31,261 nt of DNA from CAZOWW01 sp964583765 (GCA_964583765.1 CAZOWW010000066.1:1-31261), one strand, 5' to 3'. Counted from the first letter of the stretch, positions 7,667-16,210 are shown. Numbers and translations: made by a program. Notes: a model not told the origin generated them from the letters alone.

Positions 7667-9643
7667 ATGTCGACGAGGACGTGCAGCGCCGGACGCCGGA
7701 CGCTACCGGTCCGGGTGTTCACGGCGATCACGATCGCAGTGAGCGGAGCTGTCCCACTCGGGGCGCAGGCGGCGATACTCCCGGCGCCCCCCACCGACGG
7801 CGTCCTCGCCCAGAGTGCCTCGGCCGAGGGTTCGTCGGTCCGGAACGCCCCGGCCGGGAGTGCATCGGCCGAGGTGACGGTGCACGTGCGCGGGCGACTC
7901 GAACGCATCGTGGTGGAGAGCCCTGCCGGCGGACCATCCGCGCCCCGGCTCCGCGCCGCCGTCGCACGGGGCGCCACTGCCTCGACCGGGCAGGACTCAG
8001 GATCAGTGTCCGGGCAGAACTCAGGATCAGTGTCGAGTGGGAAATCCGACGGCACGACACCCGTGAGCGGCGACTCCCAGTCGTCCGCCGAGACACCCTC
8101 GGCCGACGGCAGGGCGGTCTCCGCACCTGCGGGCTCCGAGGCCGCGACCCTTCCGACCGACGGCACCCTCATTGGAGCCGGAACCGCGACCGCTGCGACC
8201 GGCGGCACCCTCACCGGGACCGGGACCGCTGAGGACGCCTCCGCCGAAGCGGTCGCCGCCAGTACCGCTGAGGCCGGCACCGCCACCGACGGGAACGCCG
8301 GACTGCAGGCACGATTGGTCAGCGGCGACCGGAGCTACCGGGTGCCCCTGGCGGCGCTCGCCGATGTCGCGTCCGGAGCTCTCGTCGACGCGGTGCTGTC
8401 CGGGCCGGCGCCGACCAACGCCACGACCGCCACGACCGCCACGACCGCCACGACCGCCACGACCGCCACGATGATCTACCGCGTGCGATCCGCCCAGGTG
8501 CTGTCCACCCCGACATCGGGACAGAGCGCTCCCGCAAGGTCCGCCGCCCAGAACGTGCATGACATCACGCTCGTCCAGGTAGCGCCGCCCGGAAGTCGCC
8601 CGGACGGCACGAGCCTCGCCGCCCTCACCTCGACCCTGCGCGACCAGGTGTCGCCCTTCTGGCGGGAACAGAGCCGAGGCCATGTGGTCTTCCACCTCGC
8701 GCGGGCTGTCGGATGGGTGTCCACCCAGCACGGCTGCGAGGATCCGTTCGCACTGTGGACCGAGGTCGCCTCGAAGGTCGGTTTCACGTCCGCAGCCGGT
8801 CGCCACCTGGTGCTGTACCTGAGCAGTGCCGGCCAACTGCCGGGCTGCTACCCCGGAGTAGGCCAGATCGGCAGCAACTCGACCTCCGGAGGGTTCCTCT
8901 ACGTGCGGGGCAACCTGGCGGCTCTCTTCGCCCACGAACTCGGACACAACCTGGGTCTCGGACACAGCAACGGTCTGCAGTGCAACGGCGTCGCCGACGG
9001 CGGGAGCTCCAGCAGCCTCCCGTCCACCTGTGCGCGGGAGAGCTACCGGGACTGGTACGACGTCATGGGTGTGAGCTGGGCGAGACTCGGCAGCCTGAGC
9101 ACGATCCAGGCCGCCCACCTCGGCGTCCTCGGGGCCGGGCAGGTGGTCACGATCTCCCGATCCGCCACGATGACCCTGCGGCCGGTCAGCAACCACATCG
9201 GGCTCGTGAGTCTGCGAGTGGCCGATCCCTCGGGCCCCGCGTACGTGGTGGAGTACCGCCCCGCCCAGGGCCGTGACAGTTGGCTCGCCGATCTCGACGG
9301 CGGCCTGCACCCCGGTGTCCTCGTCCGCCGTGACGACCCGACCGCACCGGGTGAGTCCCTGCTCCTGGACGGCTCGCCGTCCCCGCGTCCGGCCTGGAAC
9401 GCCGACACGAACCAGCCCCTCACAGCAGGCACGTGCCTGCACTCGGCCTCGGGACGCGTCGCGATCCGCGTGGTCGCAACCTCGGCCGCAGCCGCCGTCG
9501 TGCGGATCACGATCAATGGACCGCACACGCCGATCACTCTCACGCCGCGCCCGCTGCGCTGGCTCCAGGCGATCGCGGGGATCCGCACCCTGACCAAGGA
9601 ACTCGCTCAGCGCCAGCTCTCCGGCGAGCCGACCCGCCCCTGA
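7667..9643 (+). CDS. secreted zinc metalloprotease (metzincin, gametolysin M11/reprolysin-like)
   Basis: The 658-residue product begins with an Arg-containing N region and a hydrophobic segment (VFTAITIAVSGAVPLGAQA), a signal peptide. About 250 residues of Ser/Thr/Ala/Gly-rich low complexity follow, including two nearly identical 8-residue copies and a Thr-Thr-Ala tandem repeat. The catalytic domain carries HELGHNLGLGH (zinc ligands H423, H427, H433; general base E424), then YDVMG about 40 residues later as the Met-turn that defines metzincins. The ATG at 7667 follows GGGGAG at 7657-7662; the frame is open 66 bp upstream, without a good site. Exported proteolysis is the safe call; the substrate is unknown. 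The C-terminal part matches no domain I can name. Confidence 0.88.
   Translation: MSTRTCSAGRRTLPVRVFTAITIAVSGAVPLGAQAAILPAPPTDGVLAQSASAEGSSVRNAPAGSASAEVTVHVRGRLERIVVESPAGGPSAPRLRAAVARGATASTGQDSGSVSGQNSGSVSSGKSDGTTPVSGDSQSSAETPSADGRAVSAPAGSEAATLPTDGTLIGAGTATAATGGTLTGTGTAEDASAEAVAASTAEAGTATDGNAGLQARLVSGDRSYRVPLAALADVASGALVDAVLSGPAPTNATTATTATTATTATTATMIYRVRSAQVLSTPTSGQSAPARSAAQNVHDITLVQVAPPGSRPDGTSLAALTSTLRDQVSPFWREQSRGHVVFHLARAVGWVSTQHGCEDPFALWTEVASKVGFTSAAGRHLVLYLSSAGQLPGCYPGVGQIGSNSTSGGFLYVRGNLAALFAHELGHNLGLGHSNGLQCNGVADGGSSSSLPSTCARESYRDWYDVMGVSWARLGSLSTIQAAHLGVLGAGQVVTISRSATMTLRPVSNHIGLVSLRVADPSGPAYVVEYRPAQGRDSWLADLDGGLHPGVLVRRDDPTAPGESLLLDGSPSPRPAWNADTNQPLTAGTCLHSASGRVAIRVVATSAAAAVVRITINGPHTPITLTPRPLRWLQAIAGIRTLTKELAQRQLSGEPTRP
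7988..8035 (+). repeat. 24-bp direct repeat in the metalloprotease gene
   Basis: Two adjacent 24-bp units (7988-8011 and 8012-8035) differ at two positions and encode GQ(D/N)SGSVS twice, in the low-complexity region before the catalytic domain. Confidence 0.85.
8423..8467 (+). repeat. 9-bp tandem repeat encoding Thr-Thr-Ala
   Basis: Five exact copies of ACGACCGCC encode (Thr-Thr-Ala)5 in the linker of the metalloprotease. Slippage would lengthen or shorten the linker without shifting the frame. Confidence 0.92.
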
Positions 9644-9740
9644 CGCCGGGACGCCGGGATCGCACACGTACAGGTGGTGGTCGCACGCGAACCGGCGTGA
9701 CGCAGCAGACAGCGACCGGGGCGCAGGCGCCGATCGTGAT

Positions 9741-10265
9741 TCAGGCTGCCAGGAGCATGGCGAGCACGGCAGTGTCCGGATCCTGCGCGGGATCCACACC
9801 GACCCGGCTGATCAGGCGGGTGACGGTGCCGTCCGCCTCGGCCTCCACCCACGCAGCACGGTGCTCCAGGCCCAGATAGGGCAGGCCGGGCAGCAACACG
9901 CATCCCGAAGCGGCTCCCGCCGCCTCGGGCGTGGACGGACGACTCTCGGCAGGCGGGTGCAGCAGCAACAACGCGGGCGGGAAGCACACCGCGAACTGAC
10001 CGGGCTCAGGCGCTCCGTCCCCGAGCACCGGACCGGCCGAGGTGACGAGTCCGACCGTGCCCGGCAGCGGGTAGTGGGGGACGTCCTCGACCGCGCGGAA
10101 GACCGTGGTCGTGGGCAGCAGCCCCGGTACGGCCGCCAGGCGGACGGCCAGGAGCAGGAACTGAGCCCACTCCCGGGTGCTCGCCGGCCAGCGCCCCGAG
10201 ATCACGAATCCGCGCAGGGATCCGCCGTCGTGGAACGGAGAGATCTCCACCCTCTCGTCCGACAC
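9741..10265 (-). CDS. hypothetical protein, 174 residues
   Basis: Not recognised. The GTG at 10265 is preceded by an excellent AGGAGG with 9 bases of spacing, which decides the start although the frame is open up to 10889. The product is hydrophobic without clear transmembrane helices. It has a WAQFLLLAVRLAAVPGLLP segment, a Pro-rich stretch (CFPPALLLLHPPAES) and a C-terminal part with alternating hydrophobic residues (AAWVEAEADGTVTRLISRVGVD) that suggests beta strands. It converges on the metalloprotease and lies downstream of two paralogous unknown genes on the same strand, but a 688-bp spacer and a terminator separate it from them, so it is its own transcription unit. Confidence 0.7.
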   Translation of the reverse strand: MSDERVEISPFHDGGSLRGFVISGRWPASTREWAQFLLLAVRLAAVPGLLPTTTVFRAVEDVPHYPLPGTVGLVTSAGPVLGDGAPEPGQFAVCFPPALLLLHPPAESRPSTPEAAGAASGCVLLPGLPYLGLEHRAAWVEAEADGTVTRLISRVGVDPAQDPDTAVLAMLLAA

Positions 10266-10895
10266 GGTGTCTCGCCTCCTTTCGCCCGTACCCGGTGGTG
10301 ACTCGAAGACTCCCGACCCATGCCGGCATCCGACGCCCGCCCTGCCCTTCCTCCGTGACGCCGATCCGCCCGACCTTGCAATCCAGGACGGGCACCGGAA
10401 TGTCCGGCGACACGCGCACCTCGCTTCCGTCCGACGGGGCCGTTCATGCCGATGACCGGAAATTCCGGTCTCCGGCGCACCAGGAGGACGTCGTGCCGAT
10501 CCGCCGCATCGCGAACCCCACGGCAGCAGGGTGCGCAGTCGAGCCATTAGCACACAAGCCCCCGAGAGTGCCAACCCGTCGAATTGTCCCAGCCCTCGGG
10601 CATTCCGCCGGTACCCCCGGGTCCGGCCGCGGGTCCGGAATTCCGGTGGGGCAGGACTCGGATTCGCCGGAACCGGCCACTTCCACCAGGATCCCGAAAA
10701 CCGGTGCATCCGCGCCTCGGAGGCACGGCAGAACGGGAGCCGACCCACGGGCGGCACCACGAAGCGGCCACCCGGACGACCGGATCCCGCGAGCAACAGC
10801 CACGCGCACGACGACCGCCCGAGCGACCGGCACCCGCCCACGACGAGCCCTGGTGGAGAGGGAAGGTCGGGTACGCGGCGATGCCGCATGTGGCA
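10266..10895. other. long spacer with repeated CCGGA/TCCGG palindromes
   Basis: I see no convincing gene; open frames here lack start signals and look like GC-rich shadows. It holds three related palindromes: CCGGAATGTCCGG (10395-10407), GACCGGAAATTCCGGTC (10454-10470) and CCGGAATTCCGG (10635-10646). It should contain the promoter of the gene starting at 10265. Confidence 0.55.
10454..10470. promoter_or_regulatory. 17-bp near-perfect palindrome, operator-like
   Basis: GACCGGAA-A-TTCCGGTC is an 8+1+8 perfect inverted repeat about 190 bp upstream of the gene starting at 10265. Two shorter relatives lie on either side. It could be a dimeric regulator site or a short RNA hairpin. Confidence 0.4.
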
Positions 10896-10925
10896 GGAGC
10901 ACCCGACTCACCTGTCGGGTGCTCC
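10896..10925 (-). terminator. hairpin terminator of the 10954-11556 gene
   Basis: A perfect 12-bp inverted repeat (GGAGCACCCGAC / GTCGGGTGCTCC) with a 6-base loop lies 29 bp beyond the stop of the minus-strand gene. There is no long U tract, as is common for actinobacterial terminators. Confidence 0.75.
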
Positions 10926-10953
10926 CTCTCATCTGCTCAGGTGCCCCAACGCG

Positions 10954-11556
10954 TCAACCGAGGTATCCGCCCGGCAGGGAGCGTCCCGGACGCGGCACGC
11001 CCTGCGGCGGAGTGTTCGCAACCGTCCGGTTGACGATCGCGCCGGTGCGGTACCGCTCCAGCTCCTCGATTCGCTGATCGCAATGCCGCAGAGCGCTCCG
11101 GAGAGCCCCGCCCCACGCCTGCACGTCCACCCCTGCACGGCCCACCAGATCGCTGAGCATCGAACGCATGGACCAGTACCGGGCGAGCAGGTCGTCGAGC
11201 GCACCGAGGCCGTTGCCGTCGTCCACCCGATCGGCGAGGGCGGAACTGGACCCCTCCTCGGTCGCGAGCGCGGTCGCGTACAGGCGGAACACCAGCTCAA
11301 GATCCTCCGACAGCCAGCGTGACCACAGGGATCCCGGCGCCTCCGGCACGGACCCCGATCGGGTCGCCCCACCGTCCTGGTCGTTGACGGCGGAGGCAGC
11401 CGCCGCGCGCACCGCGTAGAGAAGGGAGTCCACCTGAAGATCGAGACAGAGCCTCAGCGAATGAAGATCAGCCGGTGCCACACGGCCCGCGGCCGCAAGG
11501 GCGGTGCGTTCCGCCGGATCACTGACGTCGATCAATGCCTTCTCCACAACCGTCAC
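10954..11556 (-). CDS. unknown helical protein, paralogue of the 12231-12806 product
   Basis: The 200-residue product is not recognised. It aligns over its whole length with the 191-residue product at 12231-12806. Shared stretches are LRLCLDLQ(V/L)D, W(S/R)RW(L/F)(S/G)ED, LDDL(L/I)ARY(W/E)SMR, an R(H)C(D/Q) segment followed by ELE/ELQ and R, and the last residues LPG(G/E)(Y/L)LG. The pattern is largely alpha-helical, with no membrane segment, signal peptide or catalytic signature. The GTG at 11556 has GGGAG 5 bases upstream and gives an N terminus (VTVVEK) like that of the paralogue (VTITEP); the ATG at 11568 is the alternative. A hairpin terminator follows the gene. Confidence 0.75.
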   Translation of the reverse strand: MTVVEKALIDVSDPAERTALAAAGRVAPADLHSLRLCLDLQVDSLLYAVRAAAASAVNDQDGGATRSGSVPEAPGSLWSRWLSEDLELVFRLYATALATEEGSSSALADRVDDGNGLGALDDLLARYWSMRSMLSDLVGRAGVDVQAWGGALRSALRHCDQRIEELERYRTGAIVNRTVANTPPQGVPRPGRSLPGGYLG

Positions 11557-12177
11557 GGCCGCTCCCATCAACAAGATCTCGGGCAAAGCGAACACCCGGC
11601 CAAGGCGGTCAGGTGTCGACGAAGGGACGGGCACAGACACTGGGAACAGAGGGAGAAAAACAACCCCGCCGGAGCCGCTCCTTCTCTCCCGACACAAGCT
11701 TCCCCCACCCCGGACGGCGGGAGAAGACTTCACGAGAGGACGAAACAAGCTGTTCACCTGGCCTGCGCCCGCAGGCCGCCTCACGGTCGTGATCTGGATC
11801 ACGAGGCCTCGGAAGATCGTGATCGATAACGCTCGACCCGACCGAGGACGGCCTTTGACACACGCGCGCACAGCCCGTCCGGTATCCGGAAGCAGGCTGT
11901 GGACTCACGCTCCCGTCAACGCCGAATGGCGTCGAGGAATTCCGGGACGACGCCTATGTGCCGACGTTCACACGGACGGCGCACCGGAGGAGGGGCACCG
12001 TCACCCCACGCACCCATCGGTGGCGGCGGGGCGGCCGTGCGGGGACGGCAGCGGAGCGGTGATCCGGCAGAGGCGTCAGGCCGTCGGACAGCGGAGGTGA
12101 TGTCGGGGCGGCGAGACAGGGGTGTCGCCGGCGGGGCAGCGGGACAGGGGTGACGTCGGGCGAAGGGAGCTGGACGG
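11557..12177. other. long spacer between the paralogues, with a Crp-like site
   Basis: No gene is supported. It contains the palindrome at 11787-11804 and a further TCGTGATC at 11817-11824, and should contain the promoter of the gene starting at 11556. The stretch 11650-11850 is less GC-rich than its neighbours, as expected for a regulatory region. Confidence 0.5.
11787..11804. promoter_or_regulatory. Crp/GlxR-like palindromic operator
   Basis: TCGTGATCTGGATCACGA is a perfect 8-bp inverted repeat with a 2-base centre and fits the GTGA-N6-TCAC core bound by Crp/Fnr-type regulators, including actinobacterial GlxR/Crp. A half site TCGTGATC repeats 30 bp away (11817-11824). It lies about 230 bp upstream of the gene starting at 11556. 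Function is inferred from the motif only. Confidence 0.45.
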
Positions 12178-12211
12178 CAGGACGCCGCCTCGTGACCGGG
12201 GCGGCGTCCTG
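12178..12211 (-). terminator. hairpin terminator of the 12231-12806 gene
   Basis: CAGGACGCCGCC and GGCGGCGTCCTG form a perfect 12-bp stem with a 10-base loop, 19 bp beyond the stop of the minus-strand gene. Confidence 0.72.
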
Positions 12212-12230
12212 GACGGGAGTGGGTGCGGGT

Positions 12231-12806
12231 TCAGCCGAGGAGTTCTCCGGGGAGGAAGTTCGTCTTGGAAGTCGCCGGCGGCACCGGAGCGTGCACCTCG
12301 CTGCGGAACACCTGAAGCTCCTGCAGGCGGGCCTGGCACCGGCTCAGCGCCTCCCGTACCCGGGGACGCAGGCGGGGCTTCCCGTCACCGGCGGCCCTGG
12401 ACATCACGTCGACCAGCAGCTCGCGCATGGACTCGTACCGAGCGATCAGGTCGTCCAGGATGCGCATCAGGCCACGTGTGCTCACGGCATCCCCGAGGCT
12501 CGGCGGCAGTACCGGAGATCCCTGGGAGGAGGACGCAGCCAGTCCGCAGAGGAAGTCGACATCCTCGCCGAACCAACGGCGCCACGGAACCGGCCCCAGC
12601 CCGGGGACGACATCGCCCAGTTCGGGAACGACGCCCGAGTTCTCGGCAGCAGCGGCGCCGAGGGCGACCATGGCCGCGTCCAGCTGGAGATCGAGGCAGA
12701 GACGCAGGAGGTACGCGTCCCCCTCCTCGAGGCCGCACACCTCGGAGAACGAAGACCCGTCCTCGCCCAGGTCCAGTTGGCGCACCGGCGGTTCAGTGAT
12801 GGTCAC
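12231..12806 (-). CDS. unknown helical protein, paralogue of the 10954-11556 product
   Basis: The 191-residue product is not recognised. The GTG at 12806 has GGGAGGG 7 bases upstream, which decides the start over the upstream in-frame ATG at 12881. The protein is predicted mostly helical and soluble: LLRLCLDLQLDAAMVALGAA, PWRRWFGEDVDFLCGLA, ILDDLIARYESMRELLVDVM and ALSRCQARLQELQVFR, ending in a Pro-rich segment and FLPGELLG. The shared C terminus with its paralogue is notable because the residues just before it are not conserved. The two genes lie in the same direction but each has its own spacer and terminator, so they are separate units after a local duplication. Confidence 0.75.
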   Translation of the reverse strand: MTITEPPVRQLDLGEDGSSFSEVCGLEEGDAYLLRLCLDLQLDAAMVALGAAAAENSGVVPELGDVVPGLGPVPWRRWFGEDVDFLCGLAASSSQGSPVLPPSLGDAVSTRGLMRILDDLIARYESMRELLVDVMSRAAGDGKPRLRPRVREALSRCQARLQELQVFRSEVHAPVPPATSKTNFLPGELLG

Positions 12807-13261
12807 GACAAAACCCTCCCGTCCATGGCAGCTCTGATCGACACCCACGCGCGACGACGCCAGCGGACCGGTCGGATCCACCGCGCCATTGCGGTGCCTT
12901 CCCTCGTCATTCCCATCACGGCAGGATCTATGCAGGTTCCGCGGCGAACGGCGGCCGTCGTGGCCGCTACCACCAGAAGGATCACAGCGAAAGACCCACC
13001 GAGAGTGATTTCTCAGTCACTCTAAGCTGAGTGTCGGCCTGGCACAAGGACAACTGAAGCGCCGTTTCCTAGATCTTCTGACCCCAGCCTGAGACCTACG
13101 ACACGCGGCAGGACCTGCACGGACGCCAGATGGAAGCGATCATGGACAACGGTCGGCCCGACGGCGCCGACAATCCGGACCATTCCCGTACCGGCCACGC
13201 CGGTAGCCCGGATGGCACCCCGGTCGAGCCGTTCGGGTGGGCGCATCCCCGAGCCCTTGCG
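12807..13261. other. spacer before the octamer repeat
   Basis: No supported gene. The inverted repeat GAGTGA-N8-TCACTC at 13003-13022 could be an operator or hairpin and lies about 200 bp upstream of the gene starting at 12806. Confidence 0.4.
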
Positions 13262-13324
13262 CACCGAGTCACCGAGTCACCGAGTCACCGAGTCACCGAG
13301 TCACCGAGTCACCGAGTCACCGAG
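13262..13324. repeat. octamer tandem repeat running into the assembly gap
   Basis: Seven exact copies of CACCGAGT plus seven bases of an eighth end at the first N, so the true array is longer and of unknown size. Since 8 is not a multiple of 3, one frame passes through all three phases every 24 bases. On the plus strand this gives no stop codon. On the minus strand a TGA appears at least once per 24 bases, so any gene entering the array from the right ends there. Confidence 0.95.
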
Positions 13325-13424
13325 NNNNNNNNNNNNNNNNNNNNNNNNNNNNNNNNNNNNNNNNNNNNNNNNNNNNNNNNNNNNNNNNNNNNNNNNNNNN
13401 NNNNNNNNNNNNNNNNNNNNNNNN
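13325..13424. other. assembly gap (100 Ns)
   Basis: Exactly 100 Ns, the conventional placeholder for a gap of unknown length. It begins inside the octamer tandem repeat, which probably broke the assembly. The 3' end of the GGDEF-EAL gene is lost in it. Confidence 0.98.
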
Positions 13425-15798
13425 TGCGCGAACGACCCGACCGCTGCGTCCGTTCCCGACCCGCCGGAACTTCCTGATCGTCCGGTCCCTTCTGCTCGTC
13501 CAGCGCTTGCTGCCCGTTCACCCGTTGCTGAGCGTTCGCCCGCTGCTGAGCGTTCACGCGCGGATGACCGCTCGACCGCTGCTGGCGCTTCTGGGCCTGT
13601 GCTGTCGGGGACCGGCCCGCCTGGGACGGCGCTGCCTGCGACGGCACCGTCGGGGACTGATCTGCCGGGGACTGATCTGCGCCCGCTGCCGGGATCGGCG
13701 GTTCCTGAGCCCGCAGGAGAAGCGTCGTGAACTCCTCGGCCGCGAGCGGCCGCGCGAAGTGGAAGCCCTGTGCCCGATGGCACCCCAGCGCACGCAACTG
13801 CGCCGACTGCGCCGGCTGCTCCACGCCCTCGGCCACCACCGTCAGATCGAGCGCATCAGCCAGGGCGATCACCGCGCCCACGATCGCGTCGTCCCGGGCC
13901 TGCACTCCCAGTCCGGCGATGAAGGAGCGATCGATCTTCACGGTGTCCACCGGGAATCGCTGCAGGTAGGTCAAGGAGGAGTACCCCGTGCCGAAGTCGT
14001 CGATCGCCAGCTTCACCCCGTTGTCCGTGAGCACACGCAGGTCCGCGACCACCGCCTCGGAGGCGTCGATGAGCACTCGTTCGGTCATCTCCAGGCAGAG
14101 ATCGGCCAACGGCACCTGGGCAGCCGTCGCCGCCGCGATGACCTGGCGGGACACCGCCAGATTGGAGGCCTGGCGTCCCGAGACGTTGATGGCCATCTCG
14201 AGGGGCTGGATCTGCCGCCACCGGGCGAGCTGGGCGCAGGCCTCGGTGAGCACCCAGGCCCCGATCGGCACGATCAGGTCGCTGTCCTCTGCGACCTCGA
14301 TGAACTCACTCGCCCCGACCAGGCCACGACGCGGGTGCTCGACCCGCAGCAGCGCCTCTGCCGAGACGATCCGTTCAGTGGTCAGATCGATCACCGGTTG
14401 GAAGTACAGACGCAGCCACCCGTGCTCCAGCGCGTCCCGAAGATCGTCCTGCATGGCCATCCGCCGCGCCCCGGCGTGCTCCAGACGCTCGTGGAACATC
14501 TCCACCCGGTGCCGCCCCCGGCGTTTCGCCTCGTACATGGCGGCGTCCGCCCGGTTGAGCAGGCGCTCGGCGTCCGCCTGCGGATGATCGGTGAGGGCCA
14601 GCCCCATGCTGGCGGTGATCCTGATCCGTGCACCGTTGGCGTCCAACGGTGCGTCGAGCGCCTCCATCAGAGCCGCGGCGATCGATCGCATCTCGGCGTC
14701 GCCCTCGAGCTGCGGGCAGATGACGACGAACTCGTCCCCGCCGATCCGGCCAGGGGTGTCCTGCGGGCGCGAGGTGACGCCGAGCCTCCGACCGATCTCT
14801 GTGAGGAGCCGGTCCCCGATCTCGTGTCCGAAGGTGTCGTTGACGTCCTTGAAGTGGTCCAGGTCGAGGTAGACCACGCCGACGGCGCCCCTGCCCTGGA
14901 CCACCGTGCGTAATGCGGCTCGGAGGCGGTCAGTGAGCAGCAGCCGGTTGGGCAGGGACGTGAGTGGATCGATCAGGGCACGGCGGGCGAGCTCGGCCTC
15001 GGCGTGCTTGCGGGCCGTGACGTCCTCGACATGGGTGACGGCGTACCAGGGGTGGCCGTCACGCCGGACCACCGAGGAGGTCATGCGGACCCAGATGACG
15101 CGGCTGTCCGCCCGGATCAGTCGGATCTCACGCTGCACGCGTTCGCTCCGGGCCGTCGAGAGACCGATGACCTCCATCCGCCACGGGTCGCGATCGGCGG
15201 GGTGGGTCATCTGCCAGCTCTTGATGCCGAGCAGCTGTCGCTCCGTGAAACCGGTGAGTGCGCACAGCGCCGCGTTCACCCGGATCACGTCCCCGCGACG
15301 CGCCGGCTCGAGGCTGATCAGGGCGGCACCCACCGGCGCACCGTCGAACGCCTGGCGGAAACGCGTCTCGCTCTCGGTGAGCGCCCGCTCGGCCGCCCGA
15401 TGCCGTCGTCGGGACTCGGCACCCGCGATGGAACGACTCACCGCCGCGGAGAGAGTGGTGAGGCGGTCCTTGACGAGATAGTCGGCGGCGCCGGCACGCA
15501 TGCAGGCGACCGCGACCTCCTCGGACAAGGAGTTGGTGACGACCAGCAGTGGGATGTCCGAGGTGCTGGTGTTCAGGCAGTCCAGGACGTCGATCGCGGT
15601 GTATCCCGGCAGGTTGTAGTCACAGATCACGGCGTCCGGACGGCGGCCCGCCCCCGCCGCGAGGATCTCCCGCACCGCCGGGAAGGTCTGCACCCTCGTG
15701 GCCTCGCAGGTCACCCCGCCCCGGCGCAACTGCCGCAGGATCAGCTCGGCGTCATCGGCGGAGTCTTCGATCACGAGGAGCTGTAACGGGTCAACCAC
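13425..15798 (-). CDS. REC-PAS-GGDEF-EAL cyclic-di-GMP protein, 3' end lost in gap
   Basis: At least 791 residues are visible. Residues 1-120 form a receiver domain (acidic pair E11-D12, phosphoacceptor D60 in CDYNLPG, T88, K110). Residues about 142-265 are a PAS domain. Residues about 271-435 are a diguanylate cyclase domain with an intact GGDEF at 353-357. Residues about 450-695 are an EAL phosphodiesterase domain with EAL at 481-483, DDFGTGYSS at 600-608 and EGVE at 657-660. Both catalytic sites look intact, so the enzyme may make and degrade cyclic-di-GMP, gated by phosphorylation. A Gln/Ser/Arg-rich repetitive tail runs into the gap. The GTG at 15798 has GGAG 5 bases upstream and overlaps the preceding small gene. 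No histidine kinase is adjacent. Confidence 0.93.
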
Positions 15799-16210
15799 GG
15801 GTCACTCCGCTCGGCGTGCCTGCAGGTGGATGGTGCTCCGACCGGTGCCCGAGGCCCGGAACCGGGACAGCGCGGCGAGATCGGAACGGCGCAGCGGGGA
15901 CGGCGCGGGTGGAGATGGGGGCAGGAACGGTGGGGAAGACGGGAGGCGCGACGACGGGAATGACGGGGACGGGAACGGCGGGGAAGACGGGGACGGAGAC
16001 GTGGACGGGAGCCAGATCGGCGGAGGCAGGAACGGCAGCAGCAGGGGGCACGGAGGCGATGTCGGCAGATCCGACAGGTACCGAGCCGGCCCGTTCCTGG
16101 GCACAGACGCGCCAGGCCGTCGCATCGACGACCACTACTCCCGCCAGAACCTCAGCCAACGCGCATCGGAAGCGTCGCCGCAGGGTCAGCGGGCCAGACC
16201 TCACTGTCAT
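15791..16210 (-). CDS. small Val/Pro-rich protein, overlapping the GGDEF-EAL gene
   Basis: The 139-residue product has an Arg-rich N terminus, a moderately hydrophobic segment (CALAEVLAGVVVVDATAW) and a long Val/Pro/Ala low-complexity region built from repeats such as PVFPAVPVPVIPVV. The ATG at 16210 is preceded by AGGGGG. Its stop overlaps the start of the REC-PAS-GGDEF-EAL gene by 8 bases, which implies coupled translation and supports it being real. It may be a short exported or membrane-anchored protein, but the hydrophobic segment is weak. The repetitive DNA leaves some chance that the frame is open by accident. Confidence 0.45.
   Translation of the reverse strand: MTVRSGPLTLRRRFRCALAEVLAGVVVVDATAWRVCAQERAGSVPVGSADIASVPPAAAVPASADLAPVHVSVPVFPAVPVPVIPVVAPPVFPTVPAPISTRAVPAAPFRSRRAVPVPGLGHRSEHHPPAGTPSGVTRG

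Noticed and set aside
8423..8467. The ACGACCGCC array as a CRISPR-like structure
   Set aside because: The units are contiguous 9-mers without spacers, inside a coding frame.
9644..9740. GGCGC/GGCGCC stretches between the convergent metalloprotease and 9741 genes as a terminator
   Set aside because: No stem of convincing length could be drawn with a reasonable loop.
9860..10120. LPGLPYLG inside the 9741-10265 product as the same motif as the paralogues' LPGxxLG tail
   Set aside because: It is internal rather than C-terminal, the spacing differs, and no other similarity links the proteins.
10444..10932. 162-codon minus-strand frame upstream of the 9741-10265 gene
   Set aside because: Arg/Gly/Pro-rich with no start signal; it spans the palindrome region and the terminator of the neighbouring gene.
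13022..13264. 80-codon minus-strand frame next to the octamer repeat
   Set aside because: No ribosome binding site, no family resemblance, and it covers a region with stops in related frames; treated as spacer.
13130..14913. Plus-strand frames that pass through the octamer repeat and the N gap
   Set aside because: They stay open only because the repeat lacks stops on that strand and because Ns are translated as X; they are antisense to the GGDEF-EAL gene.
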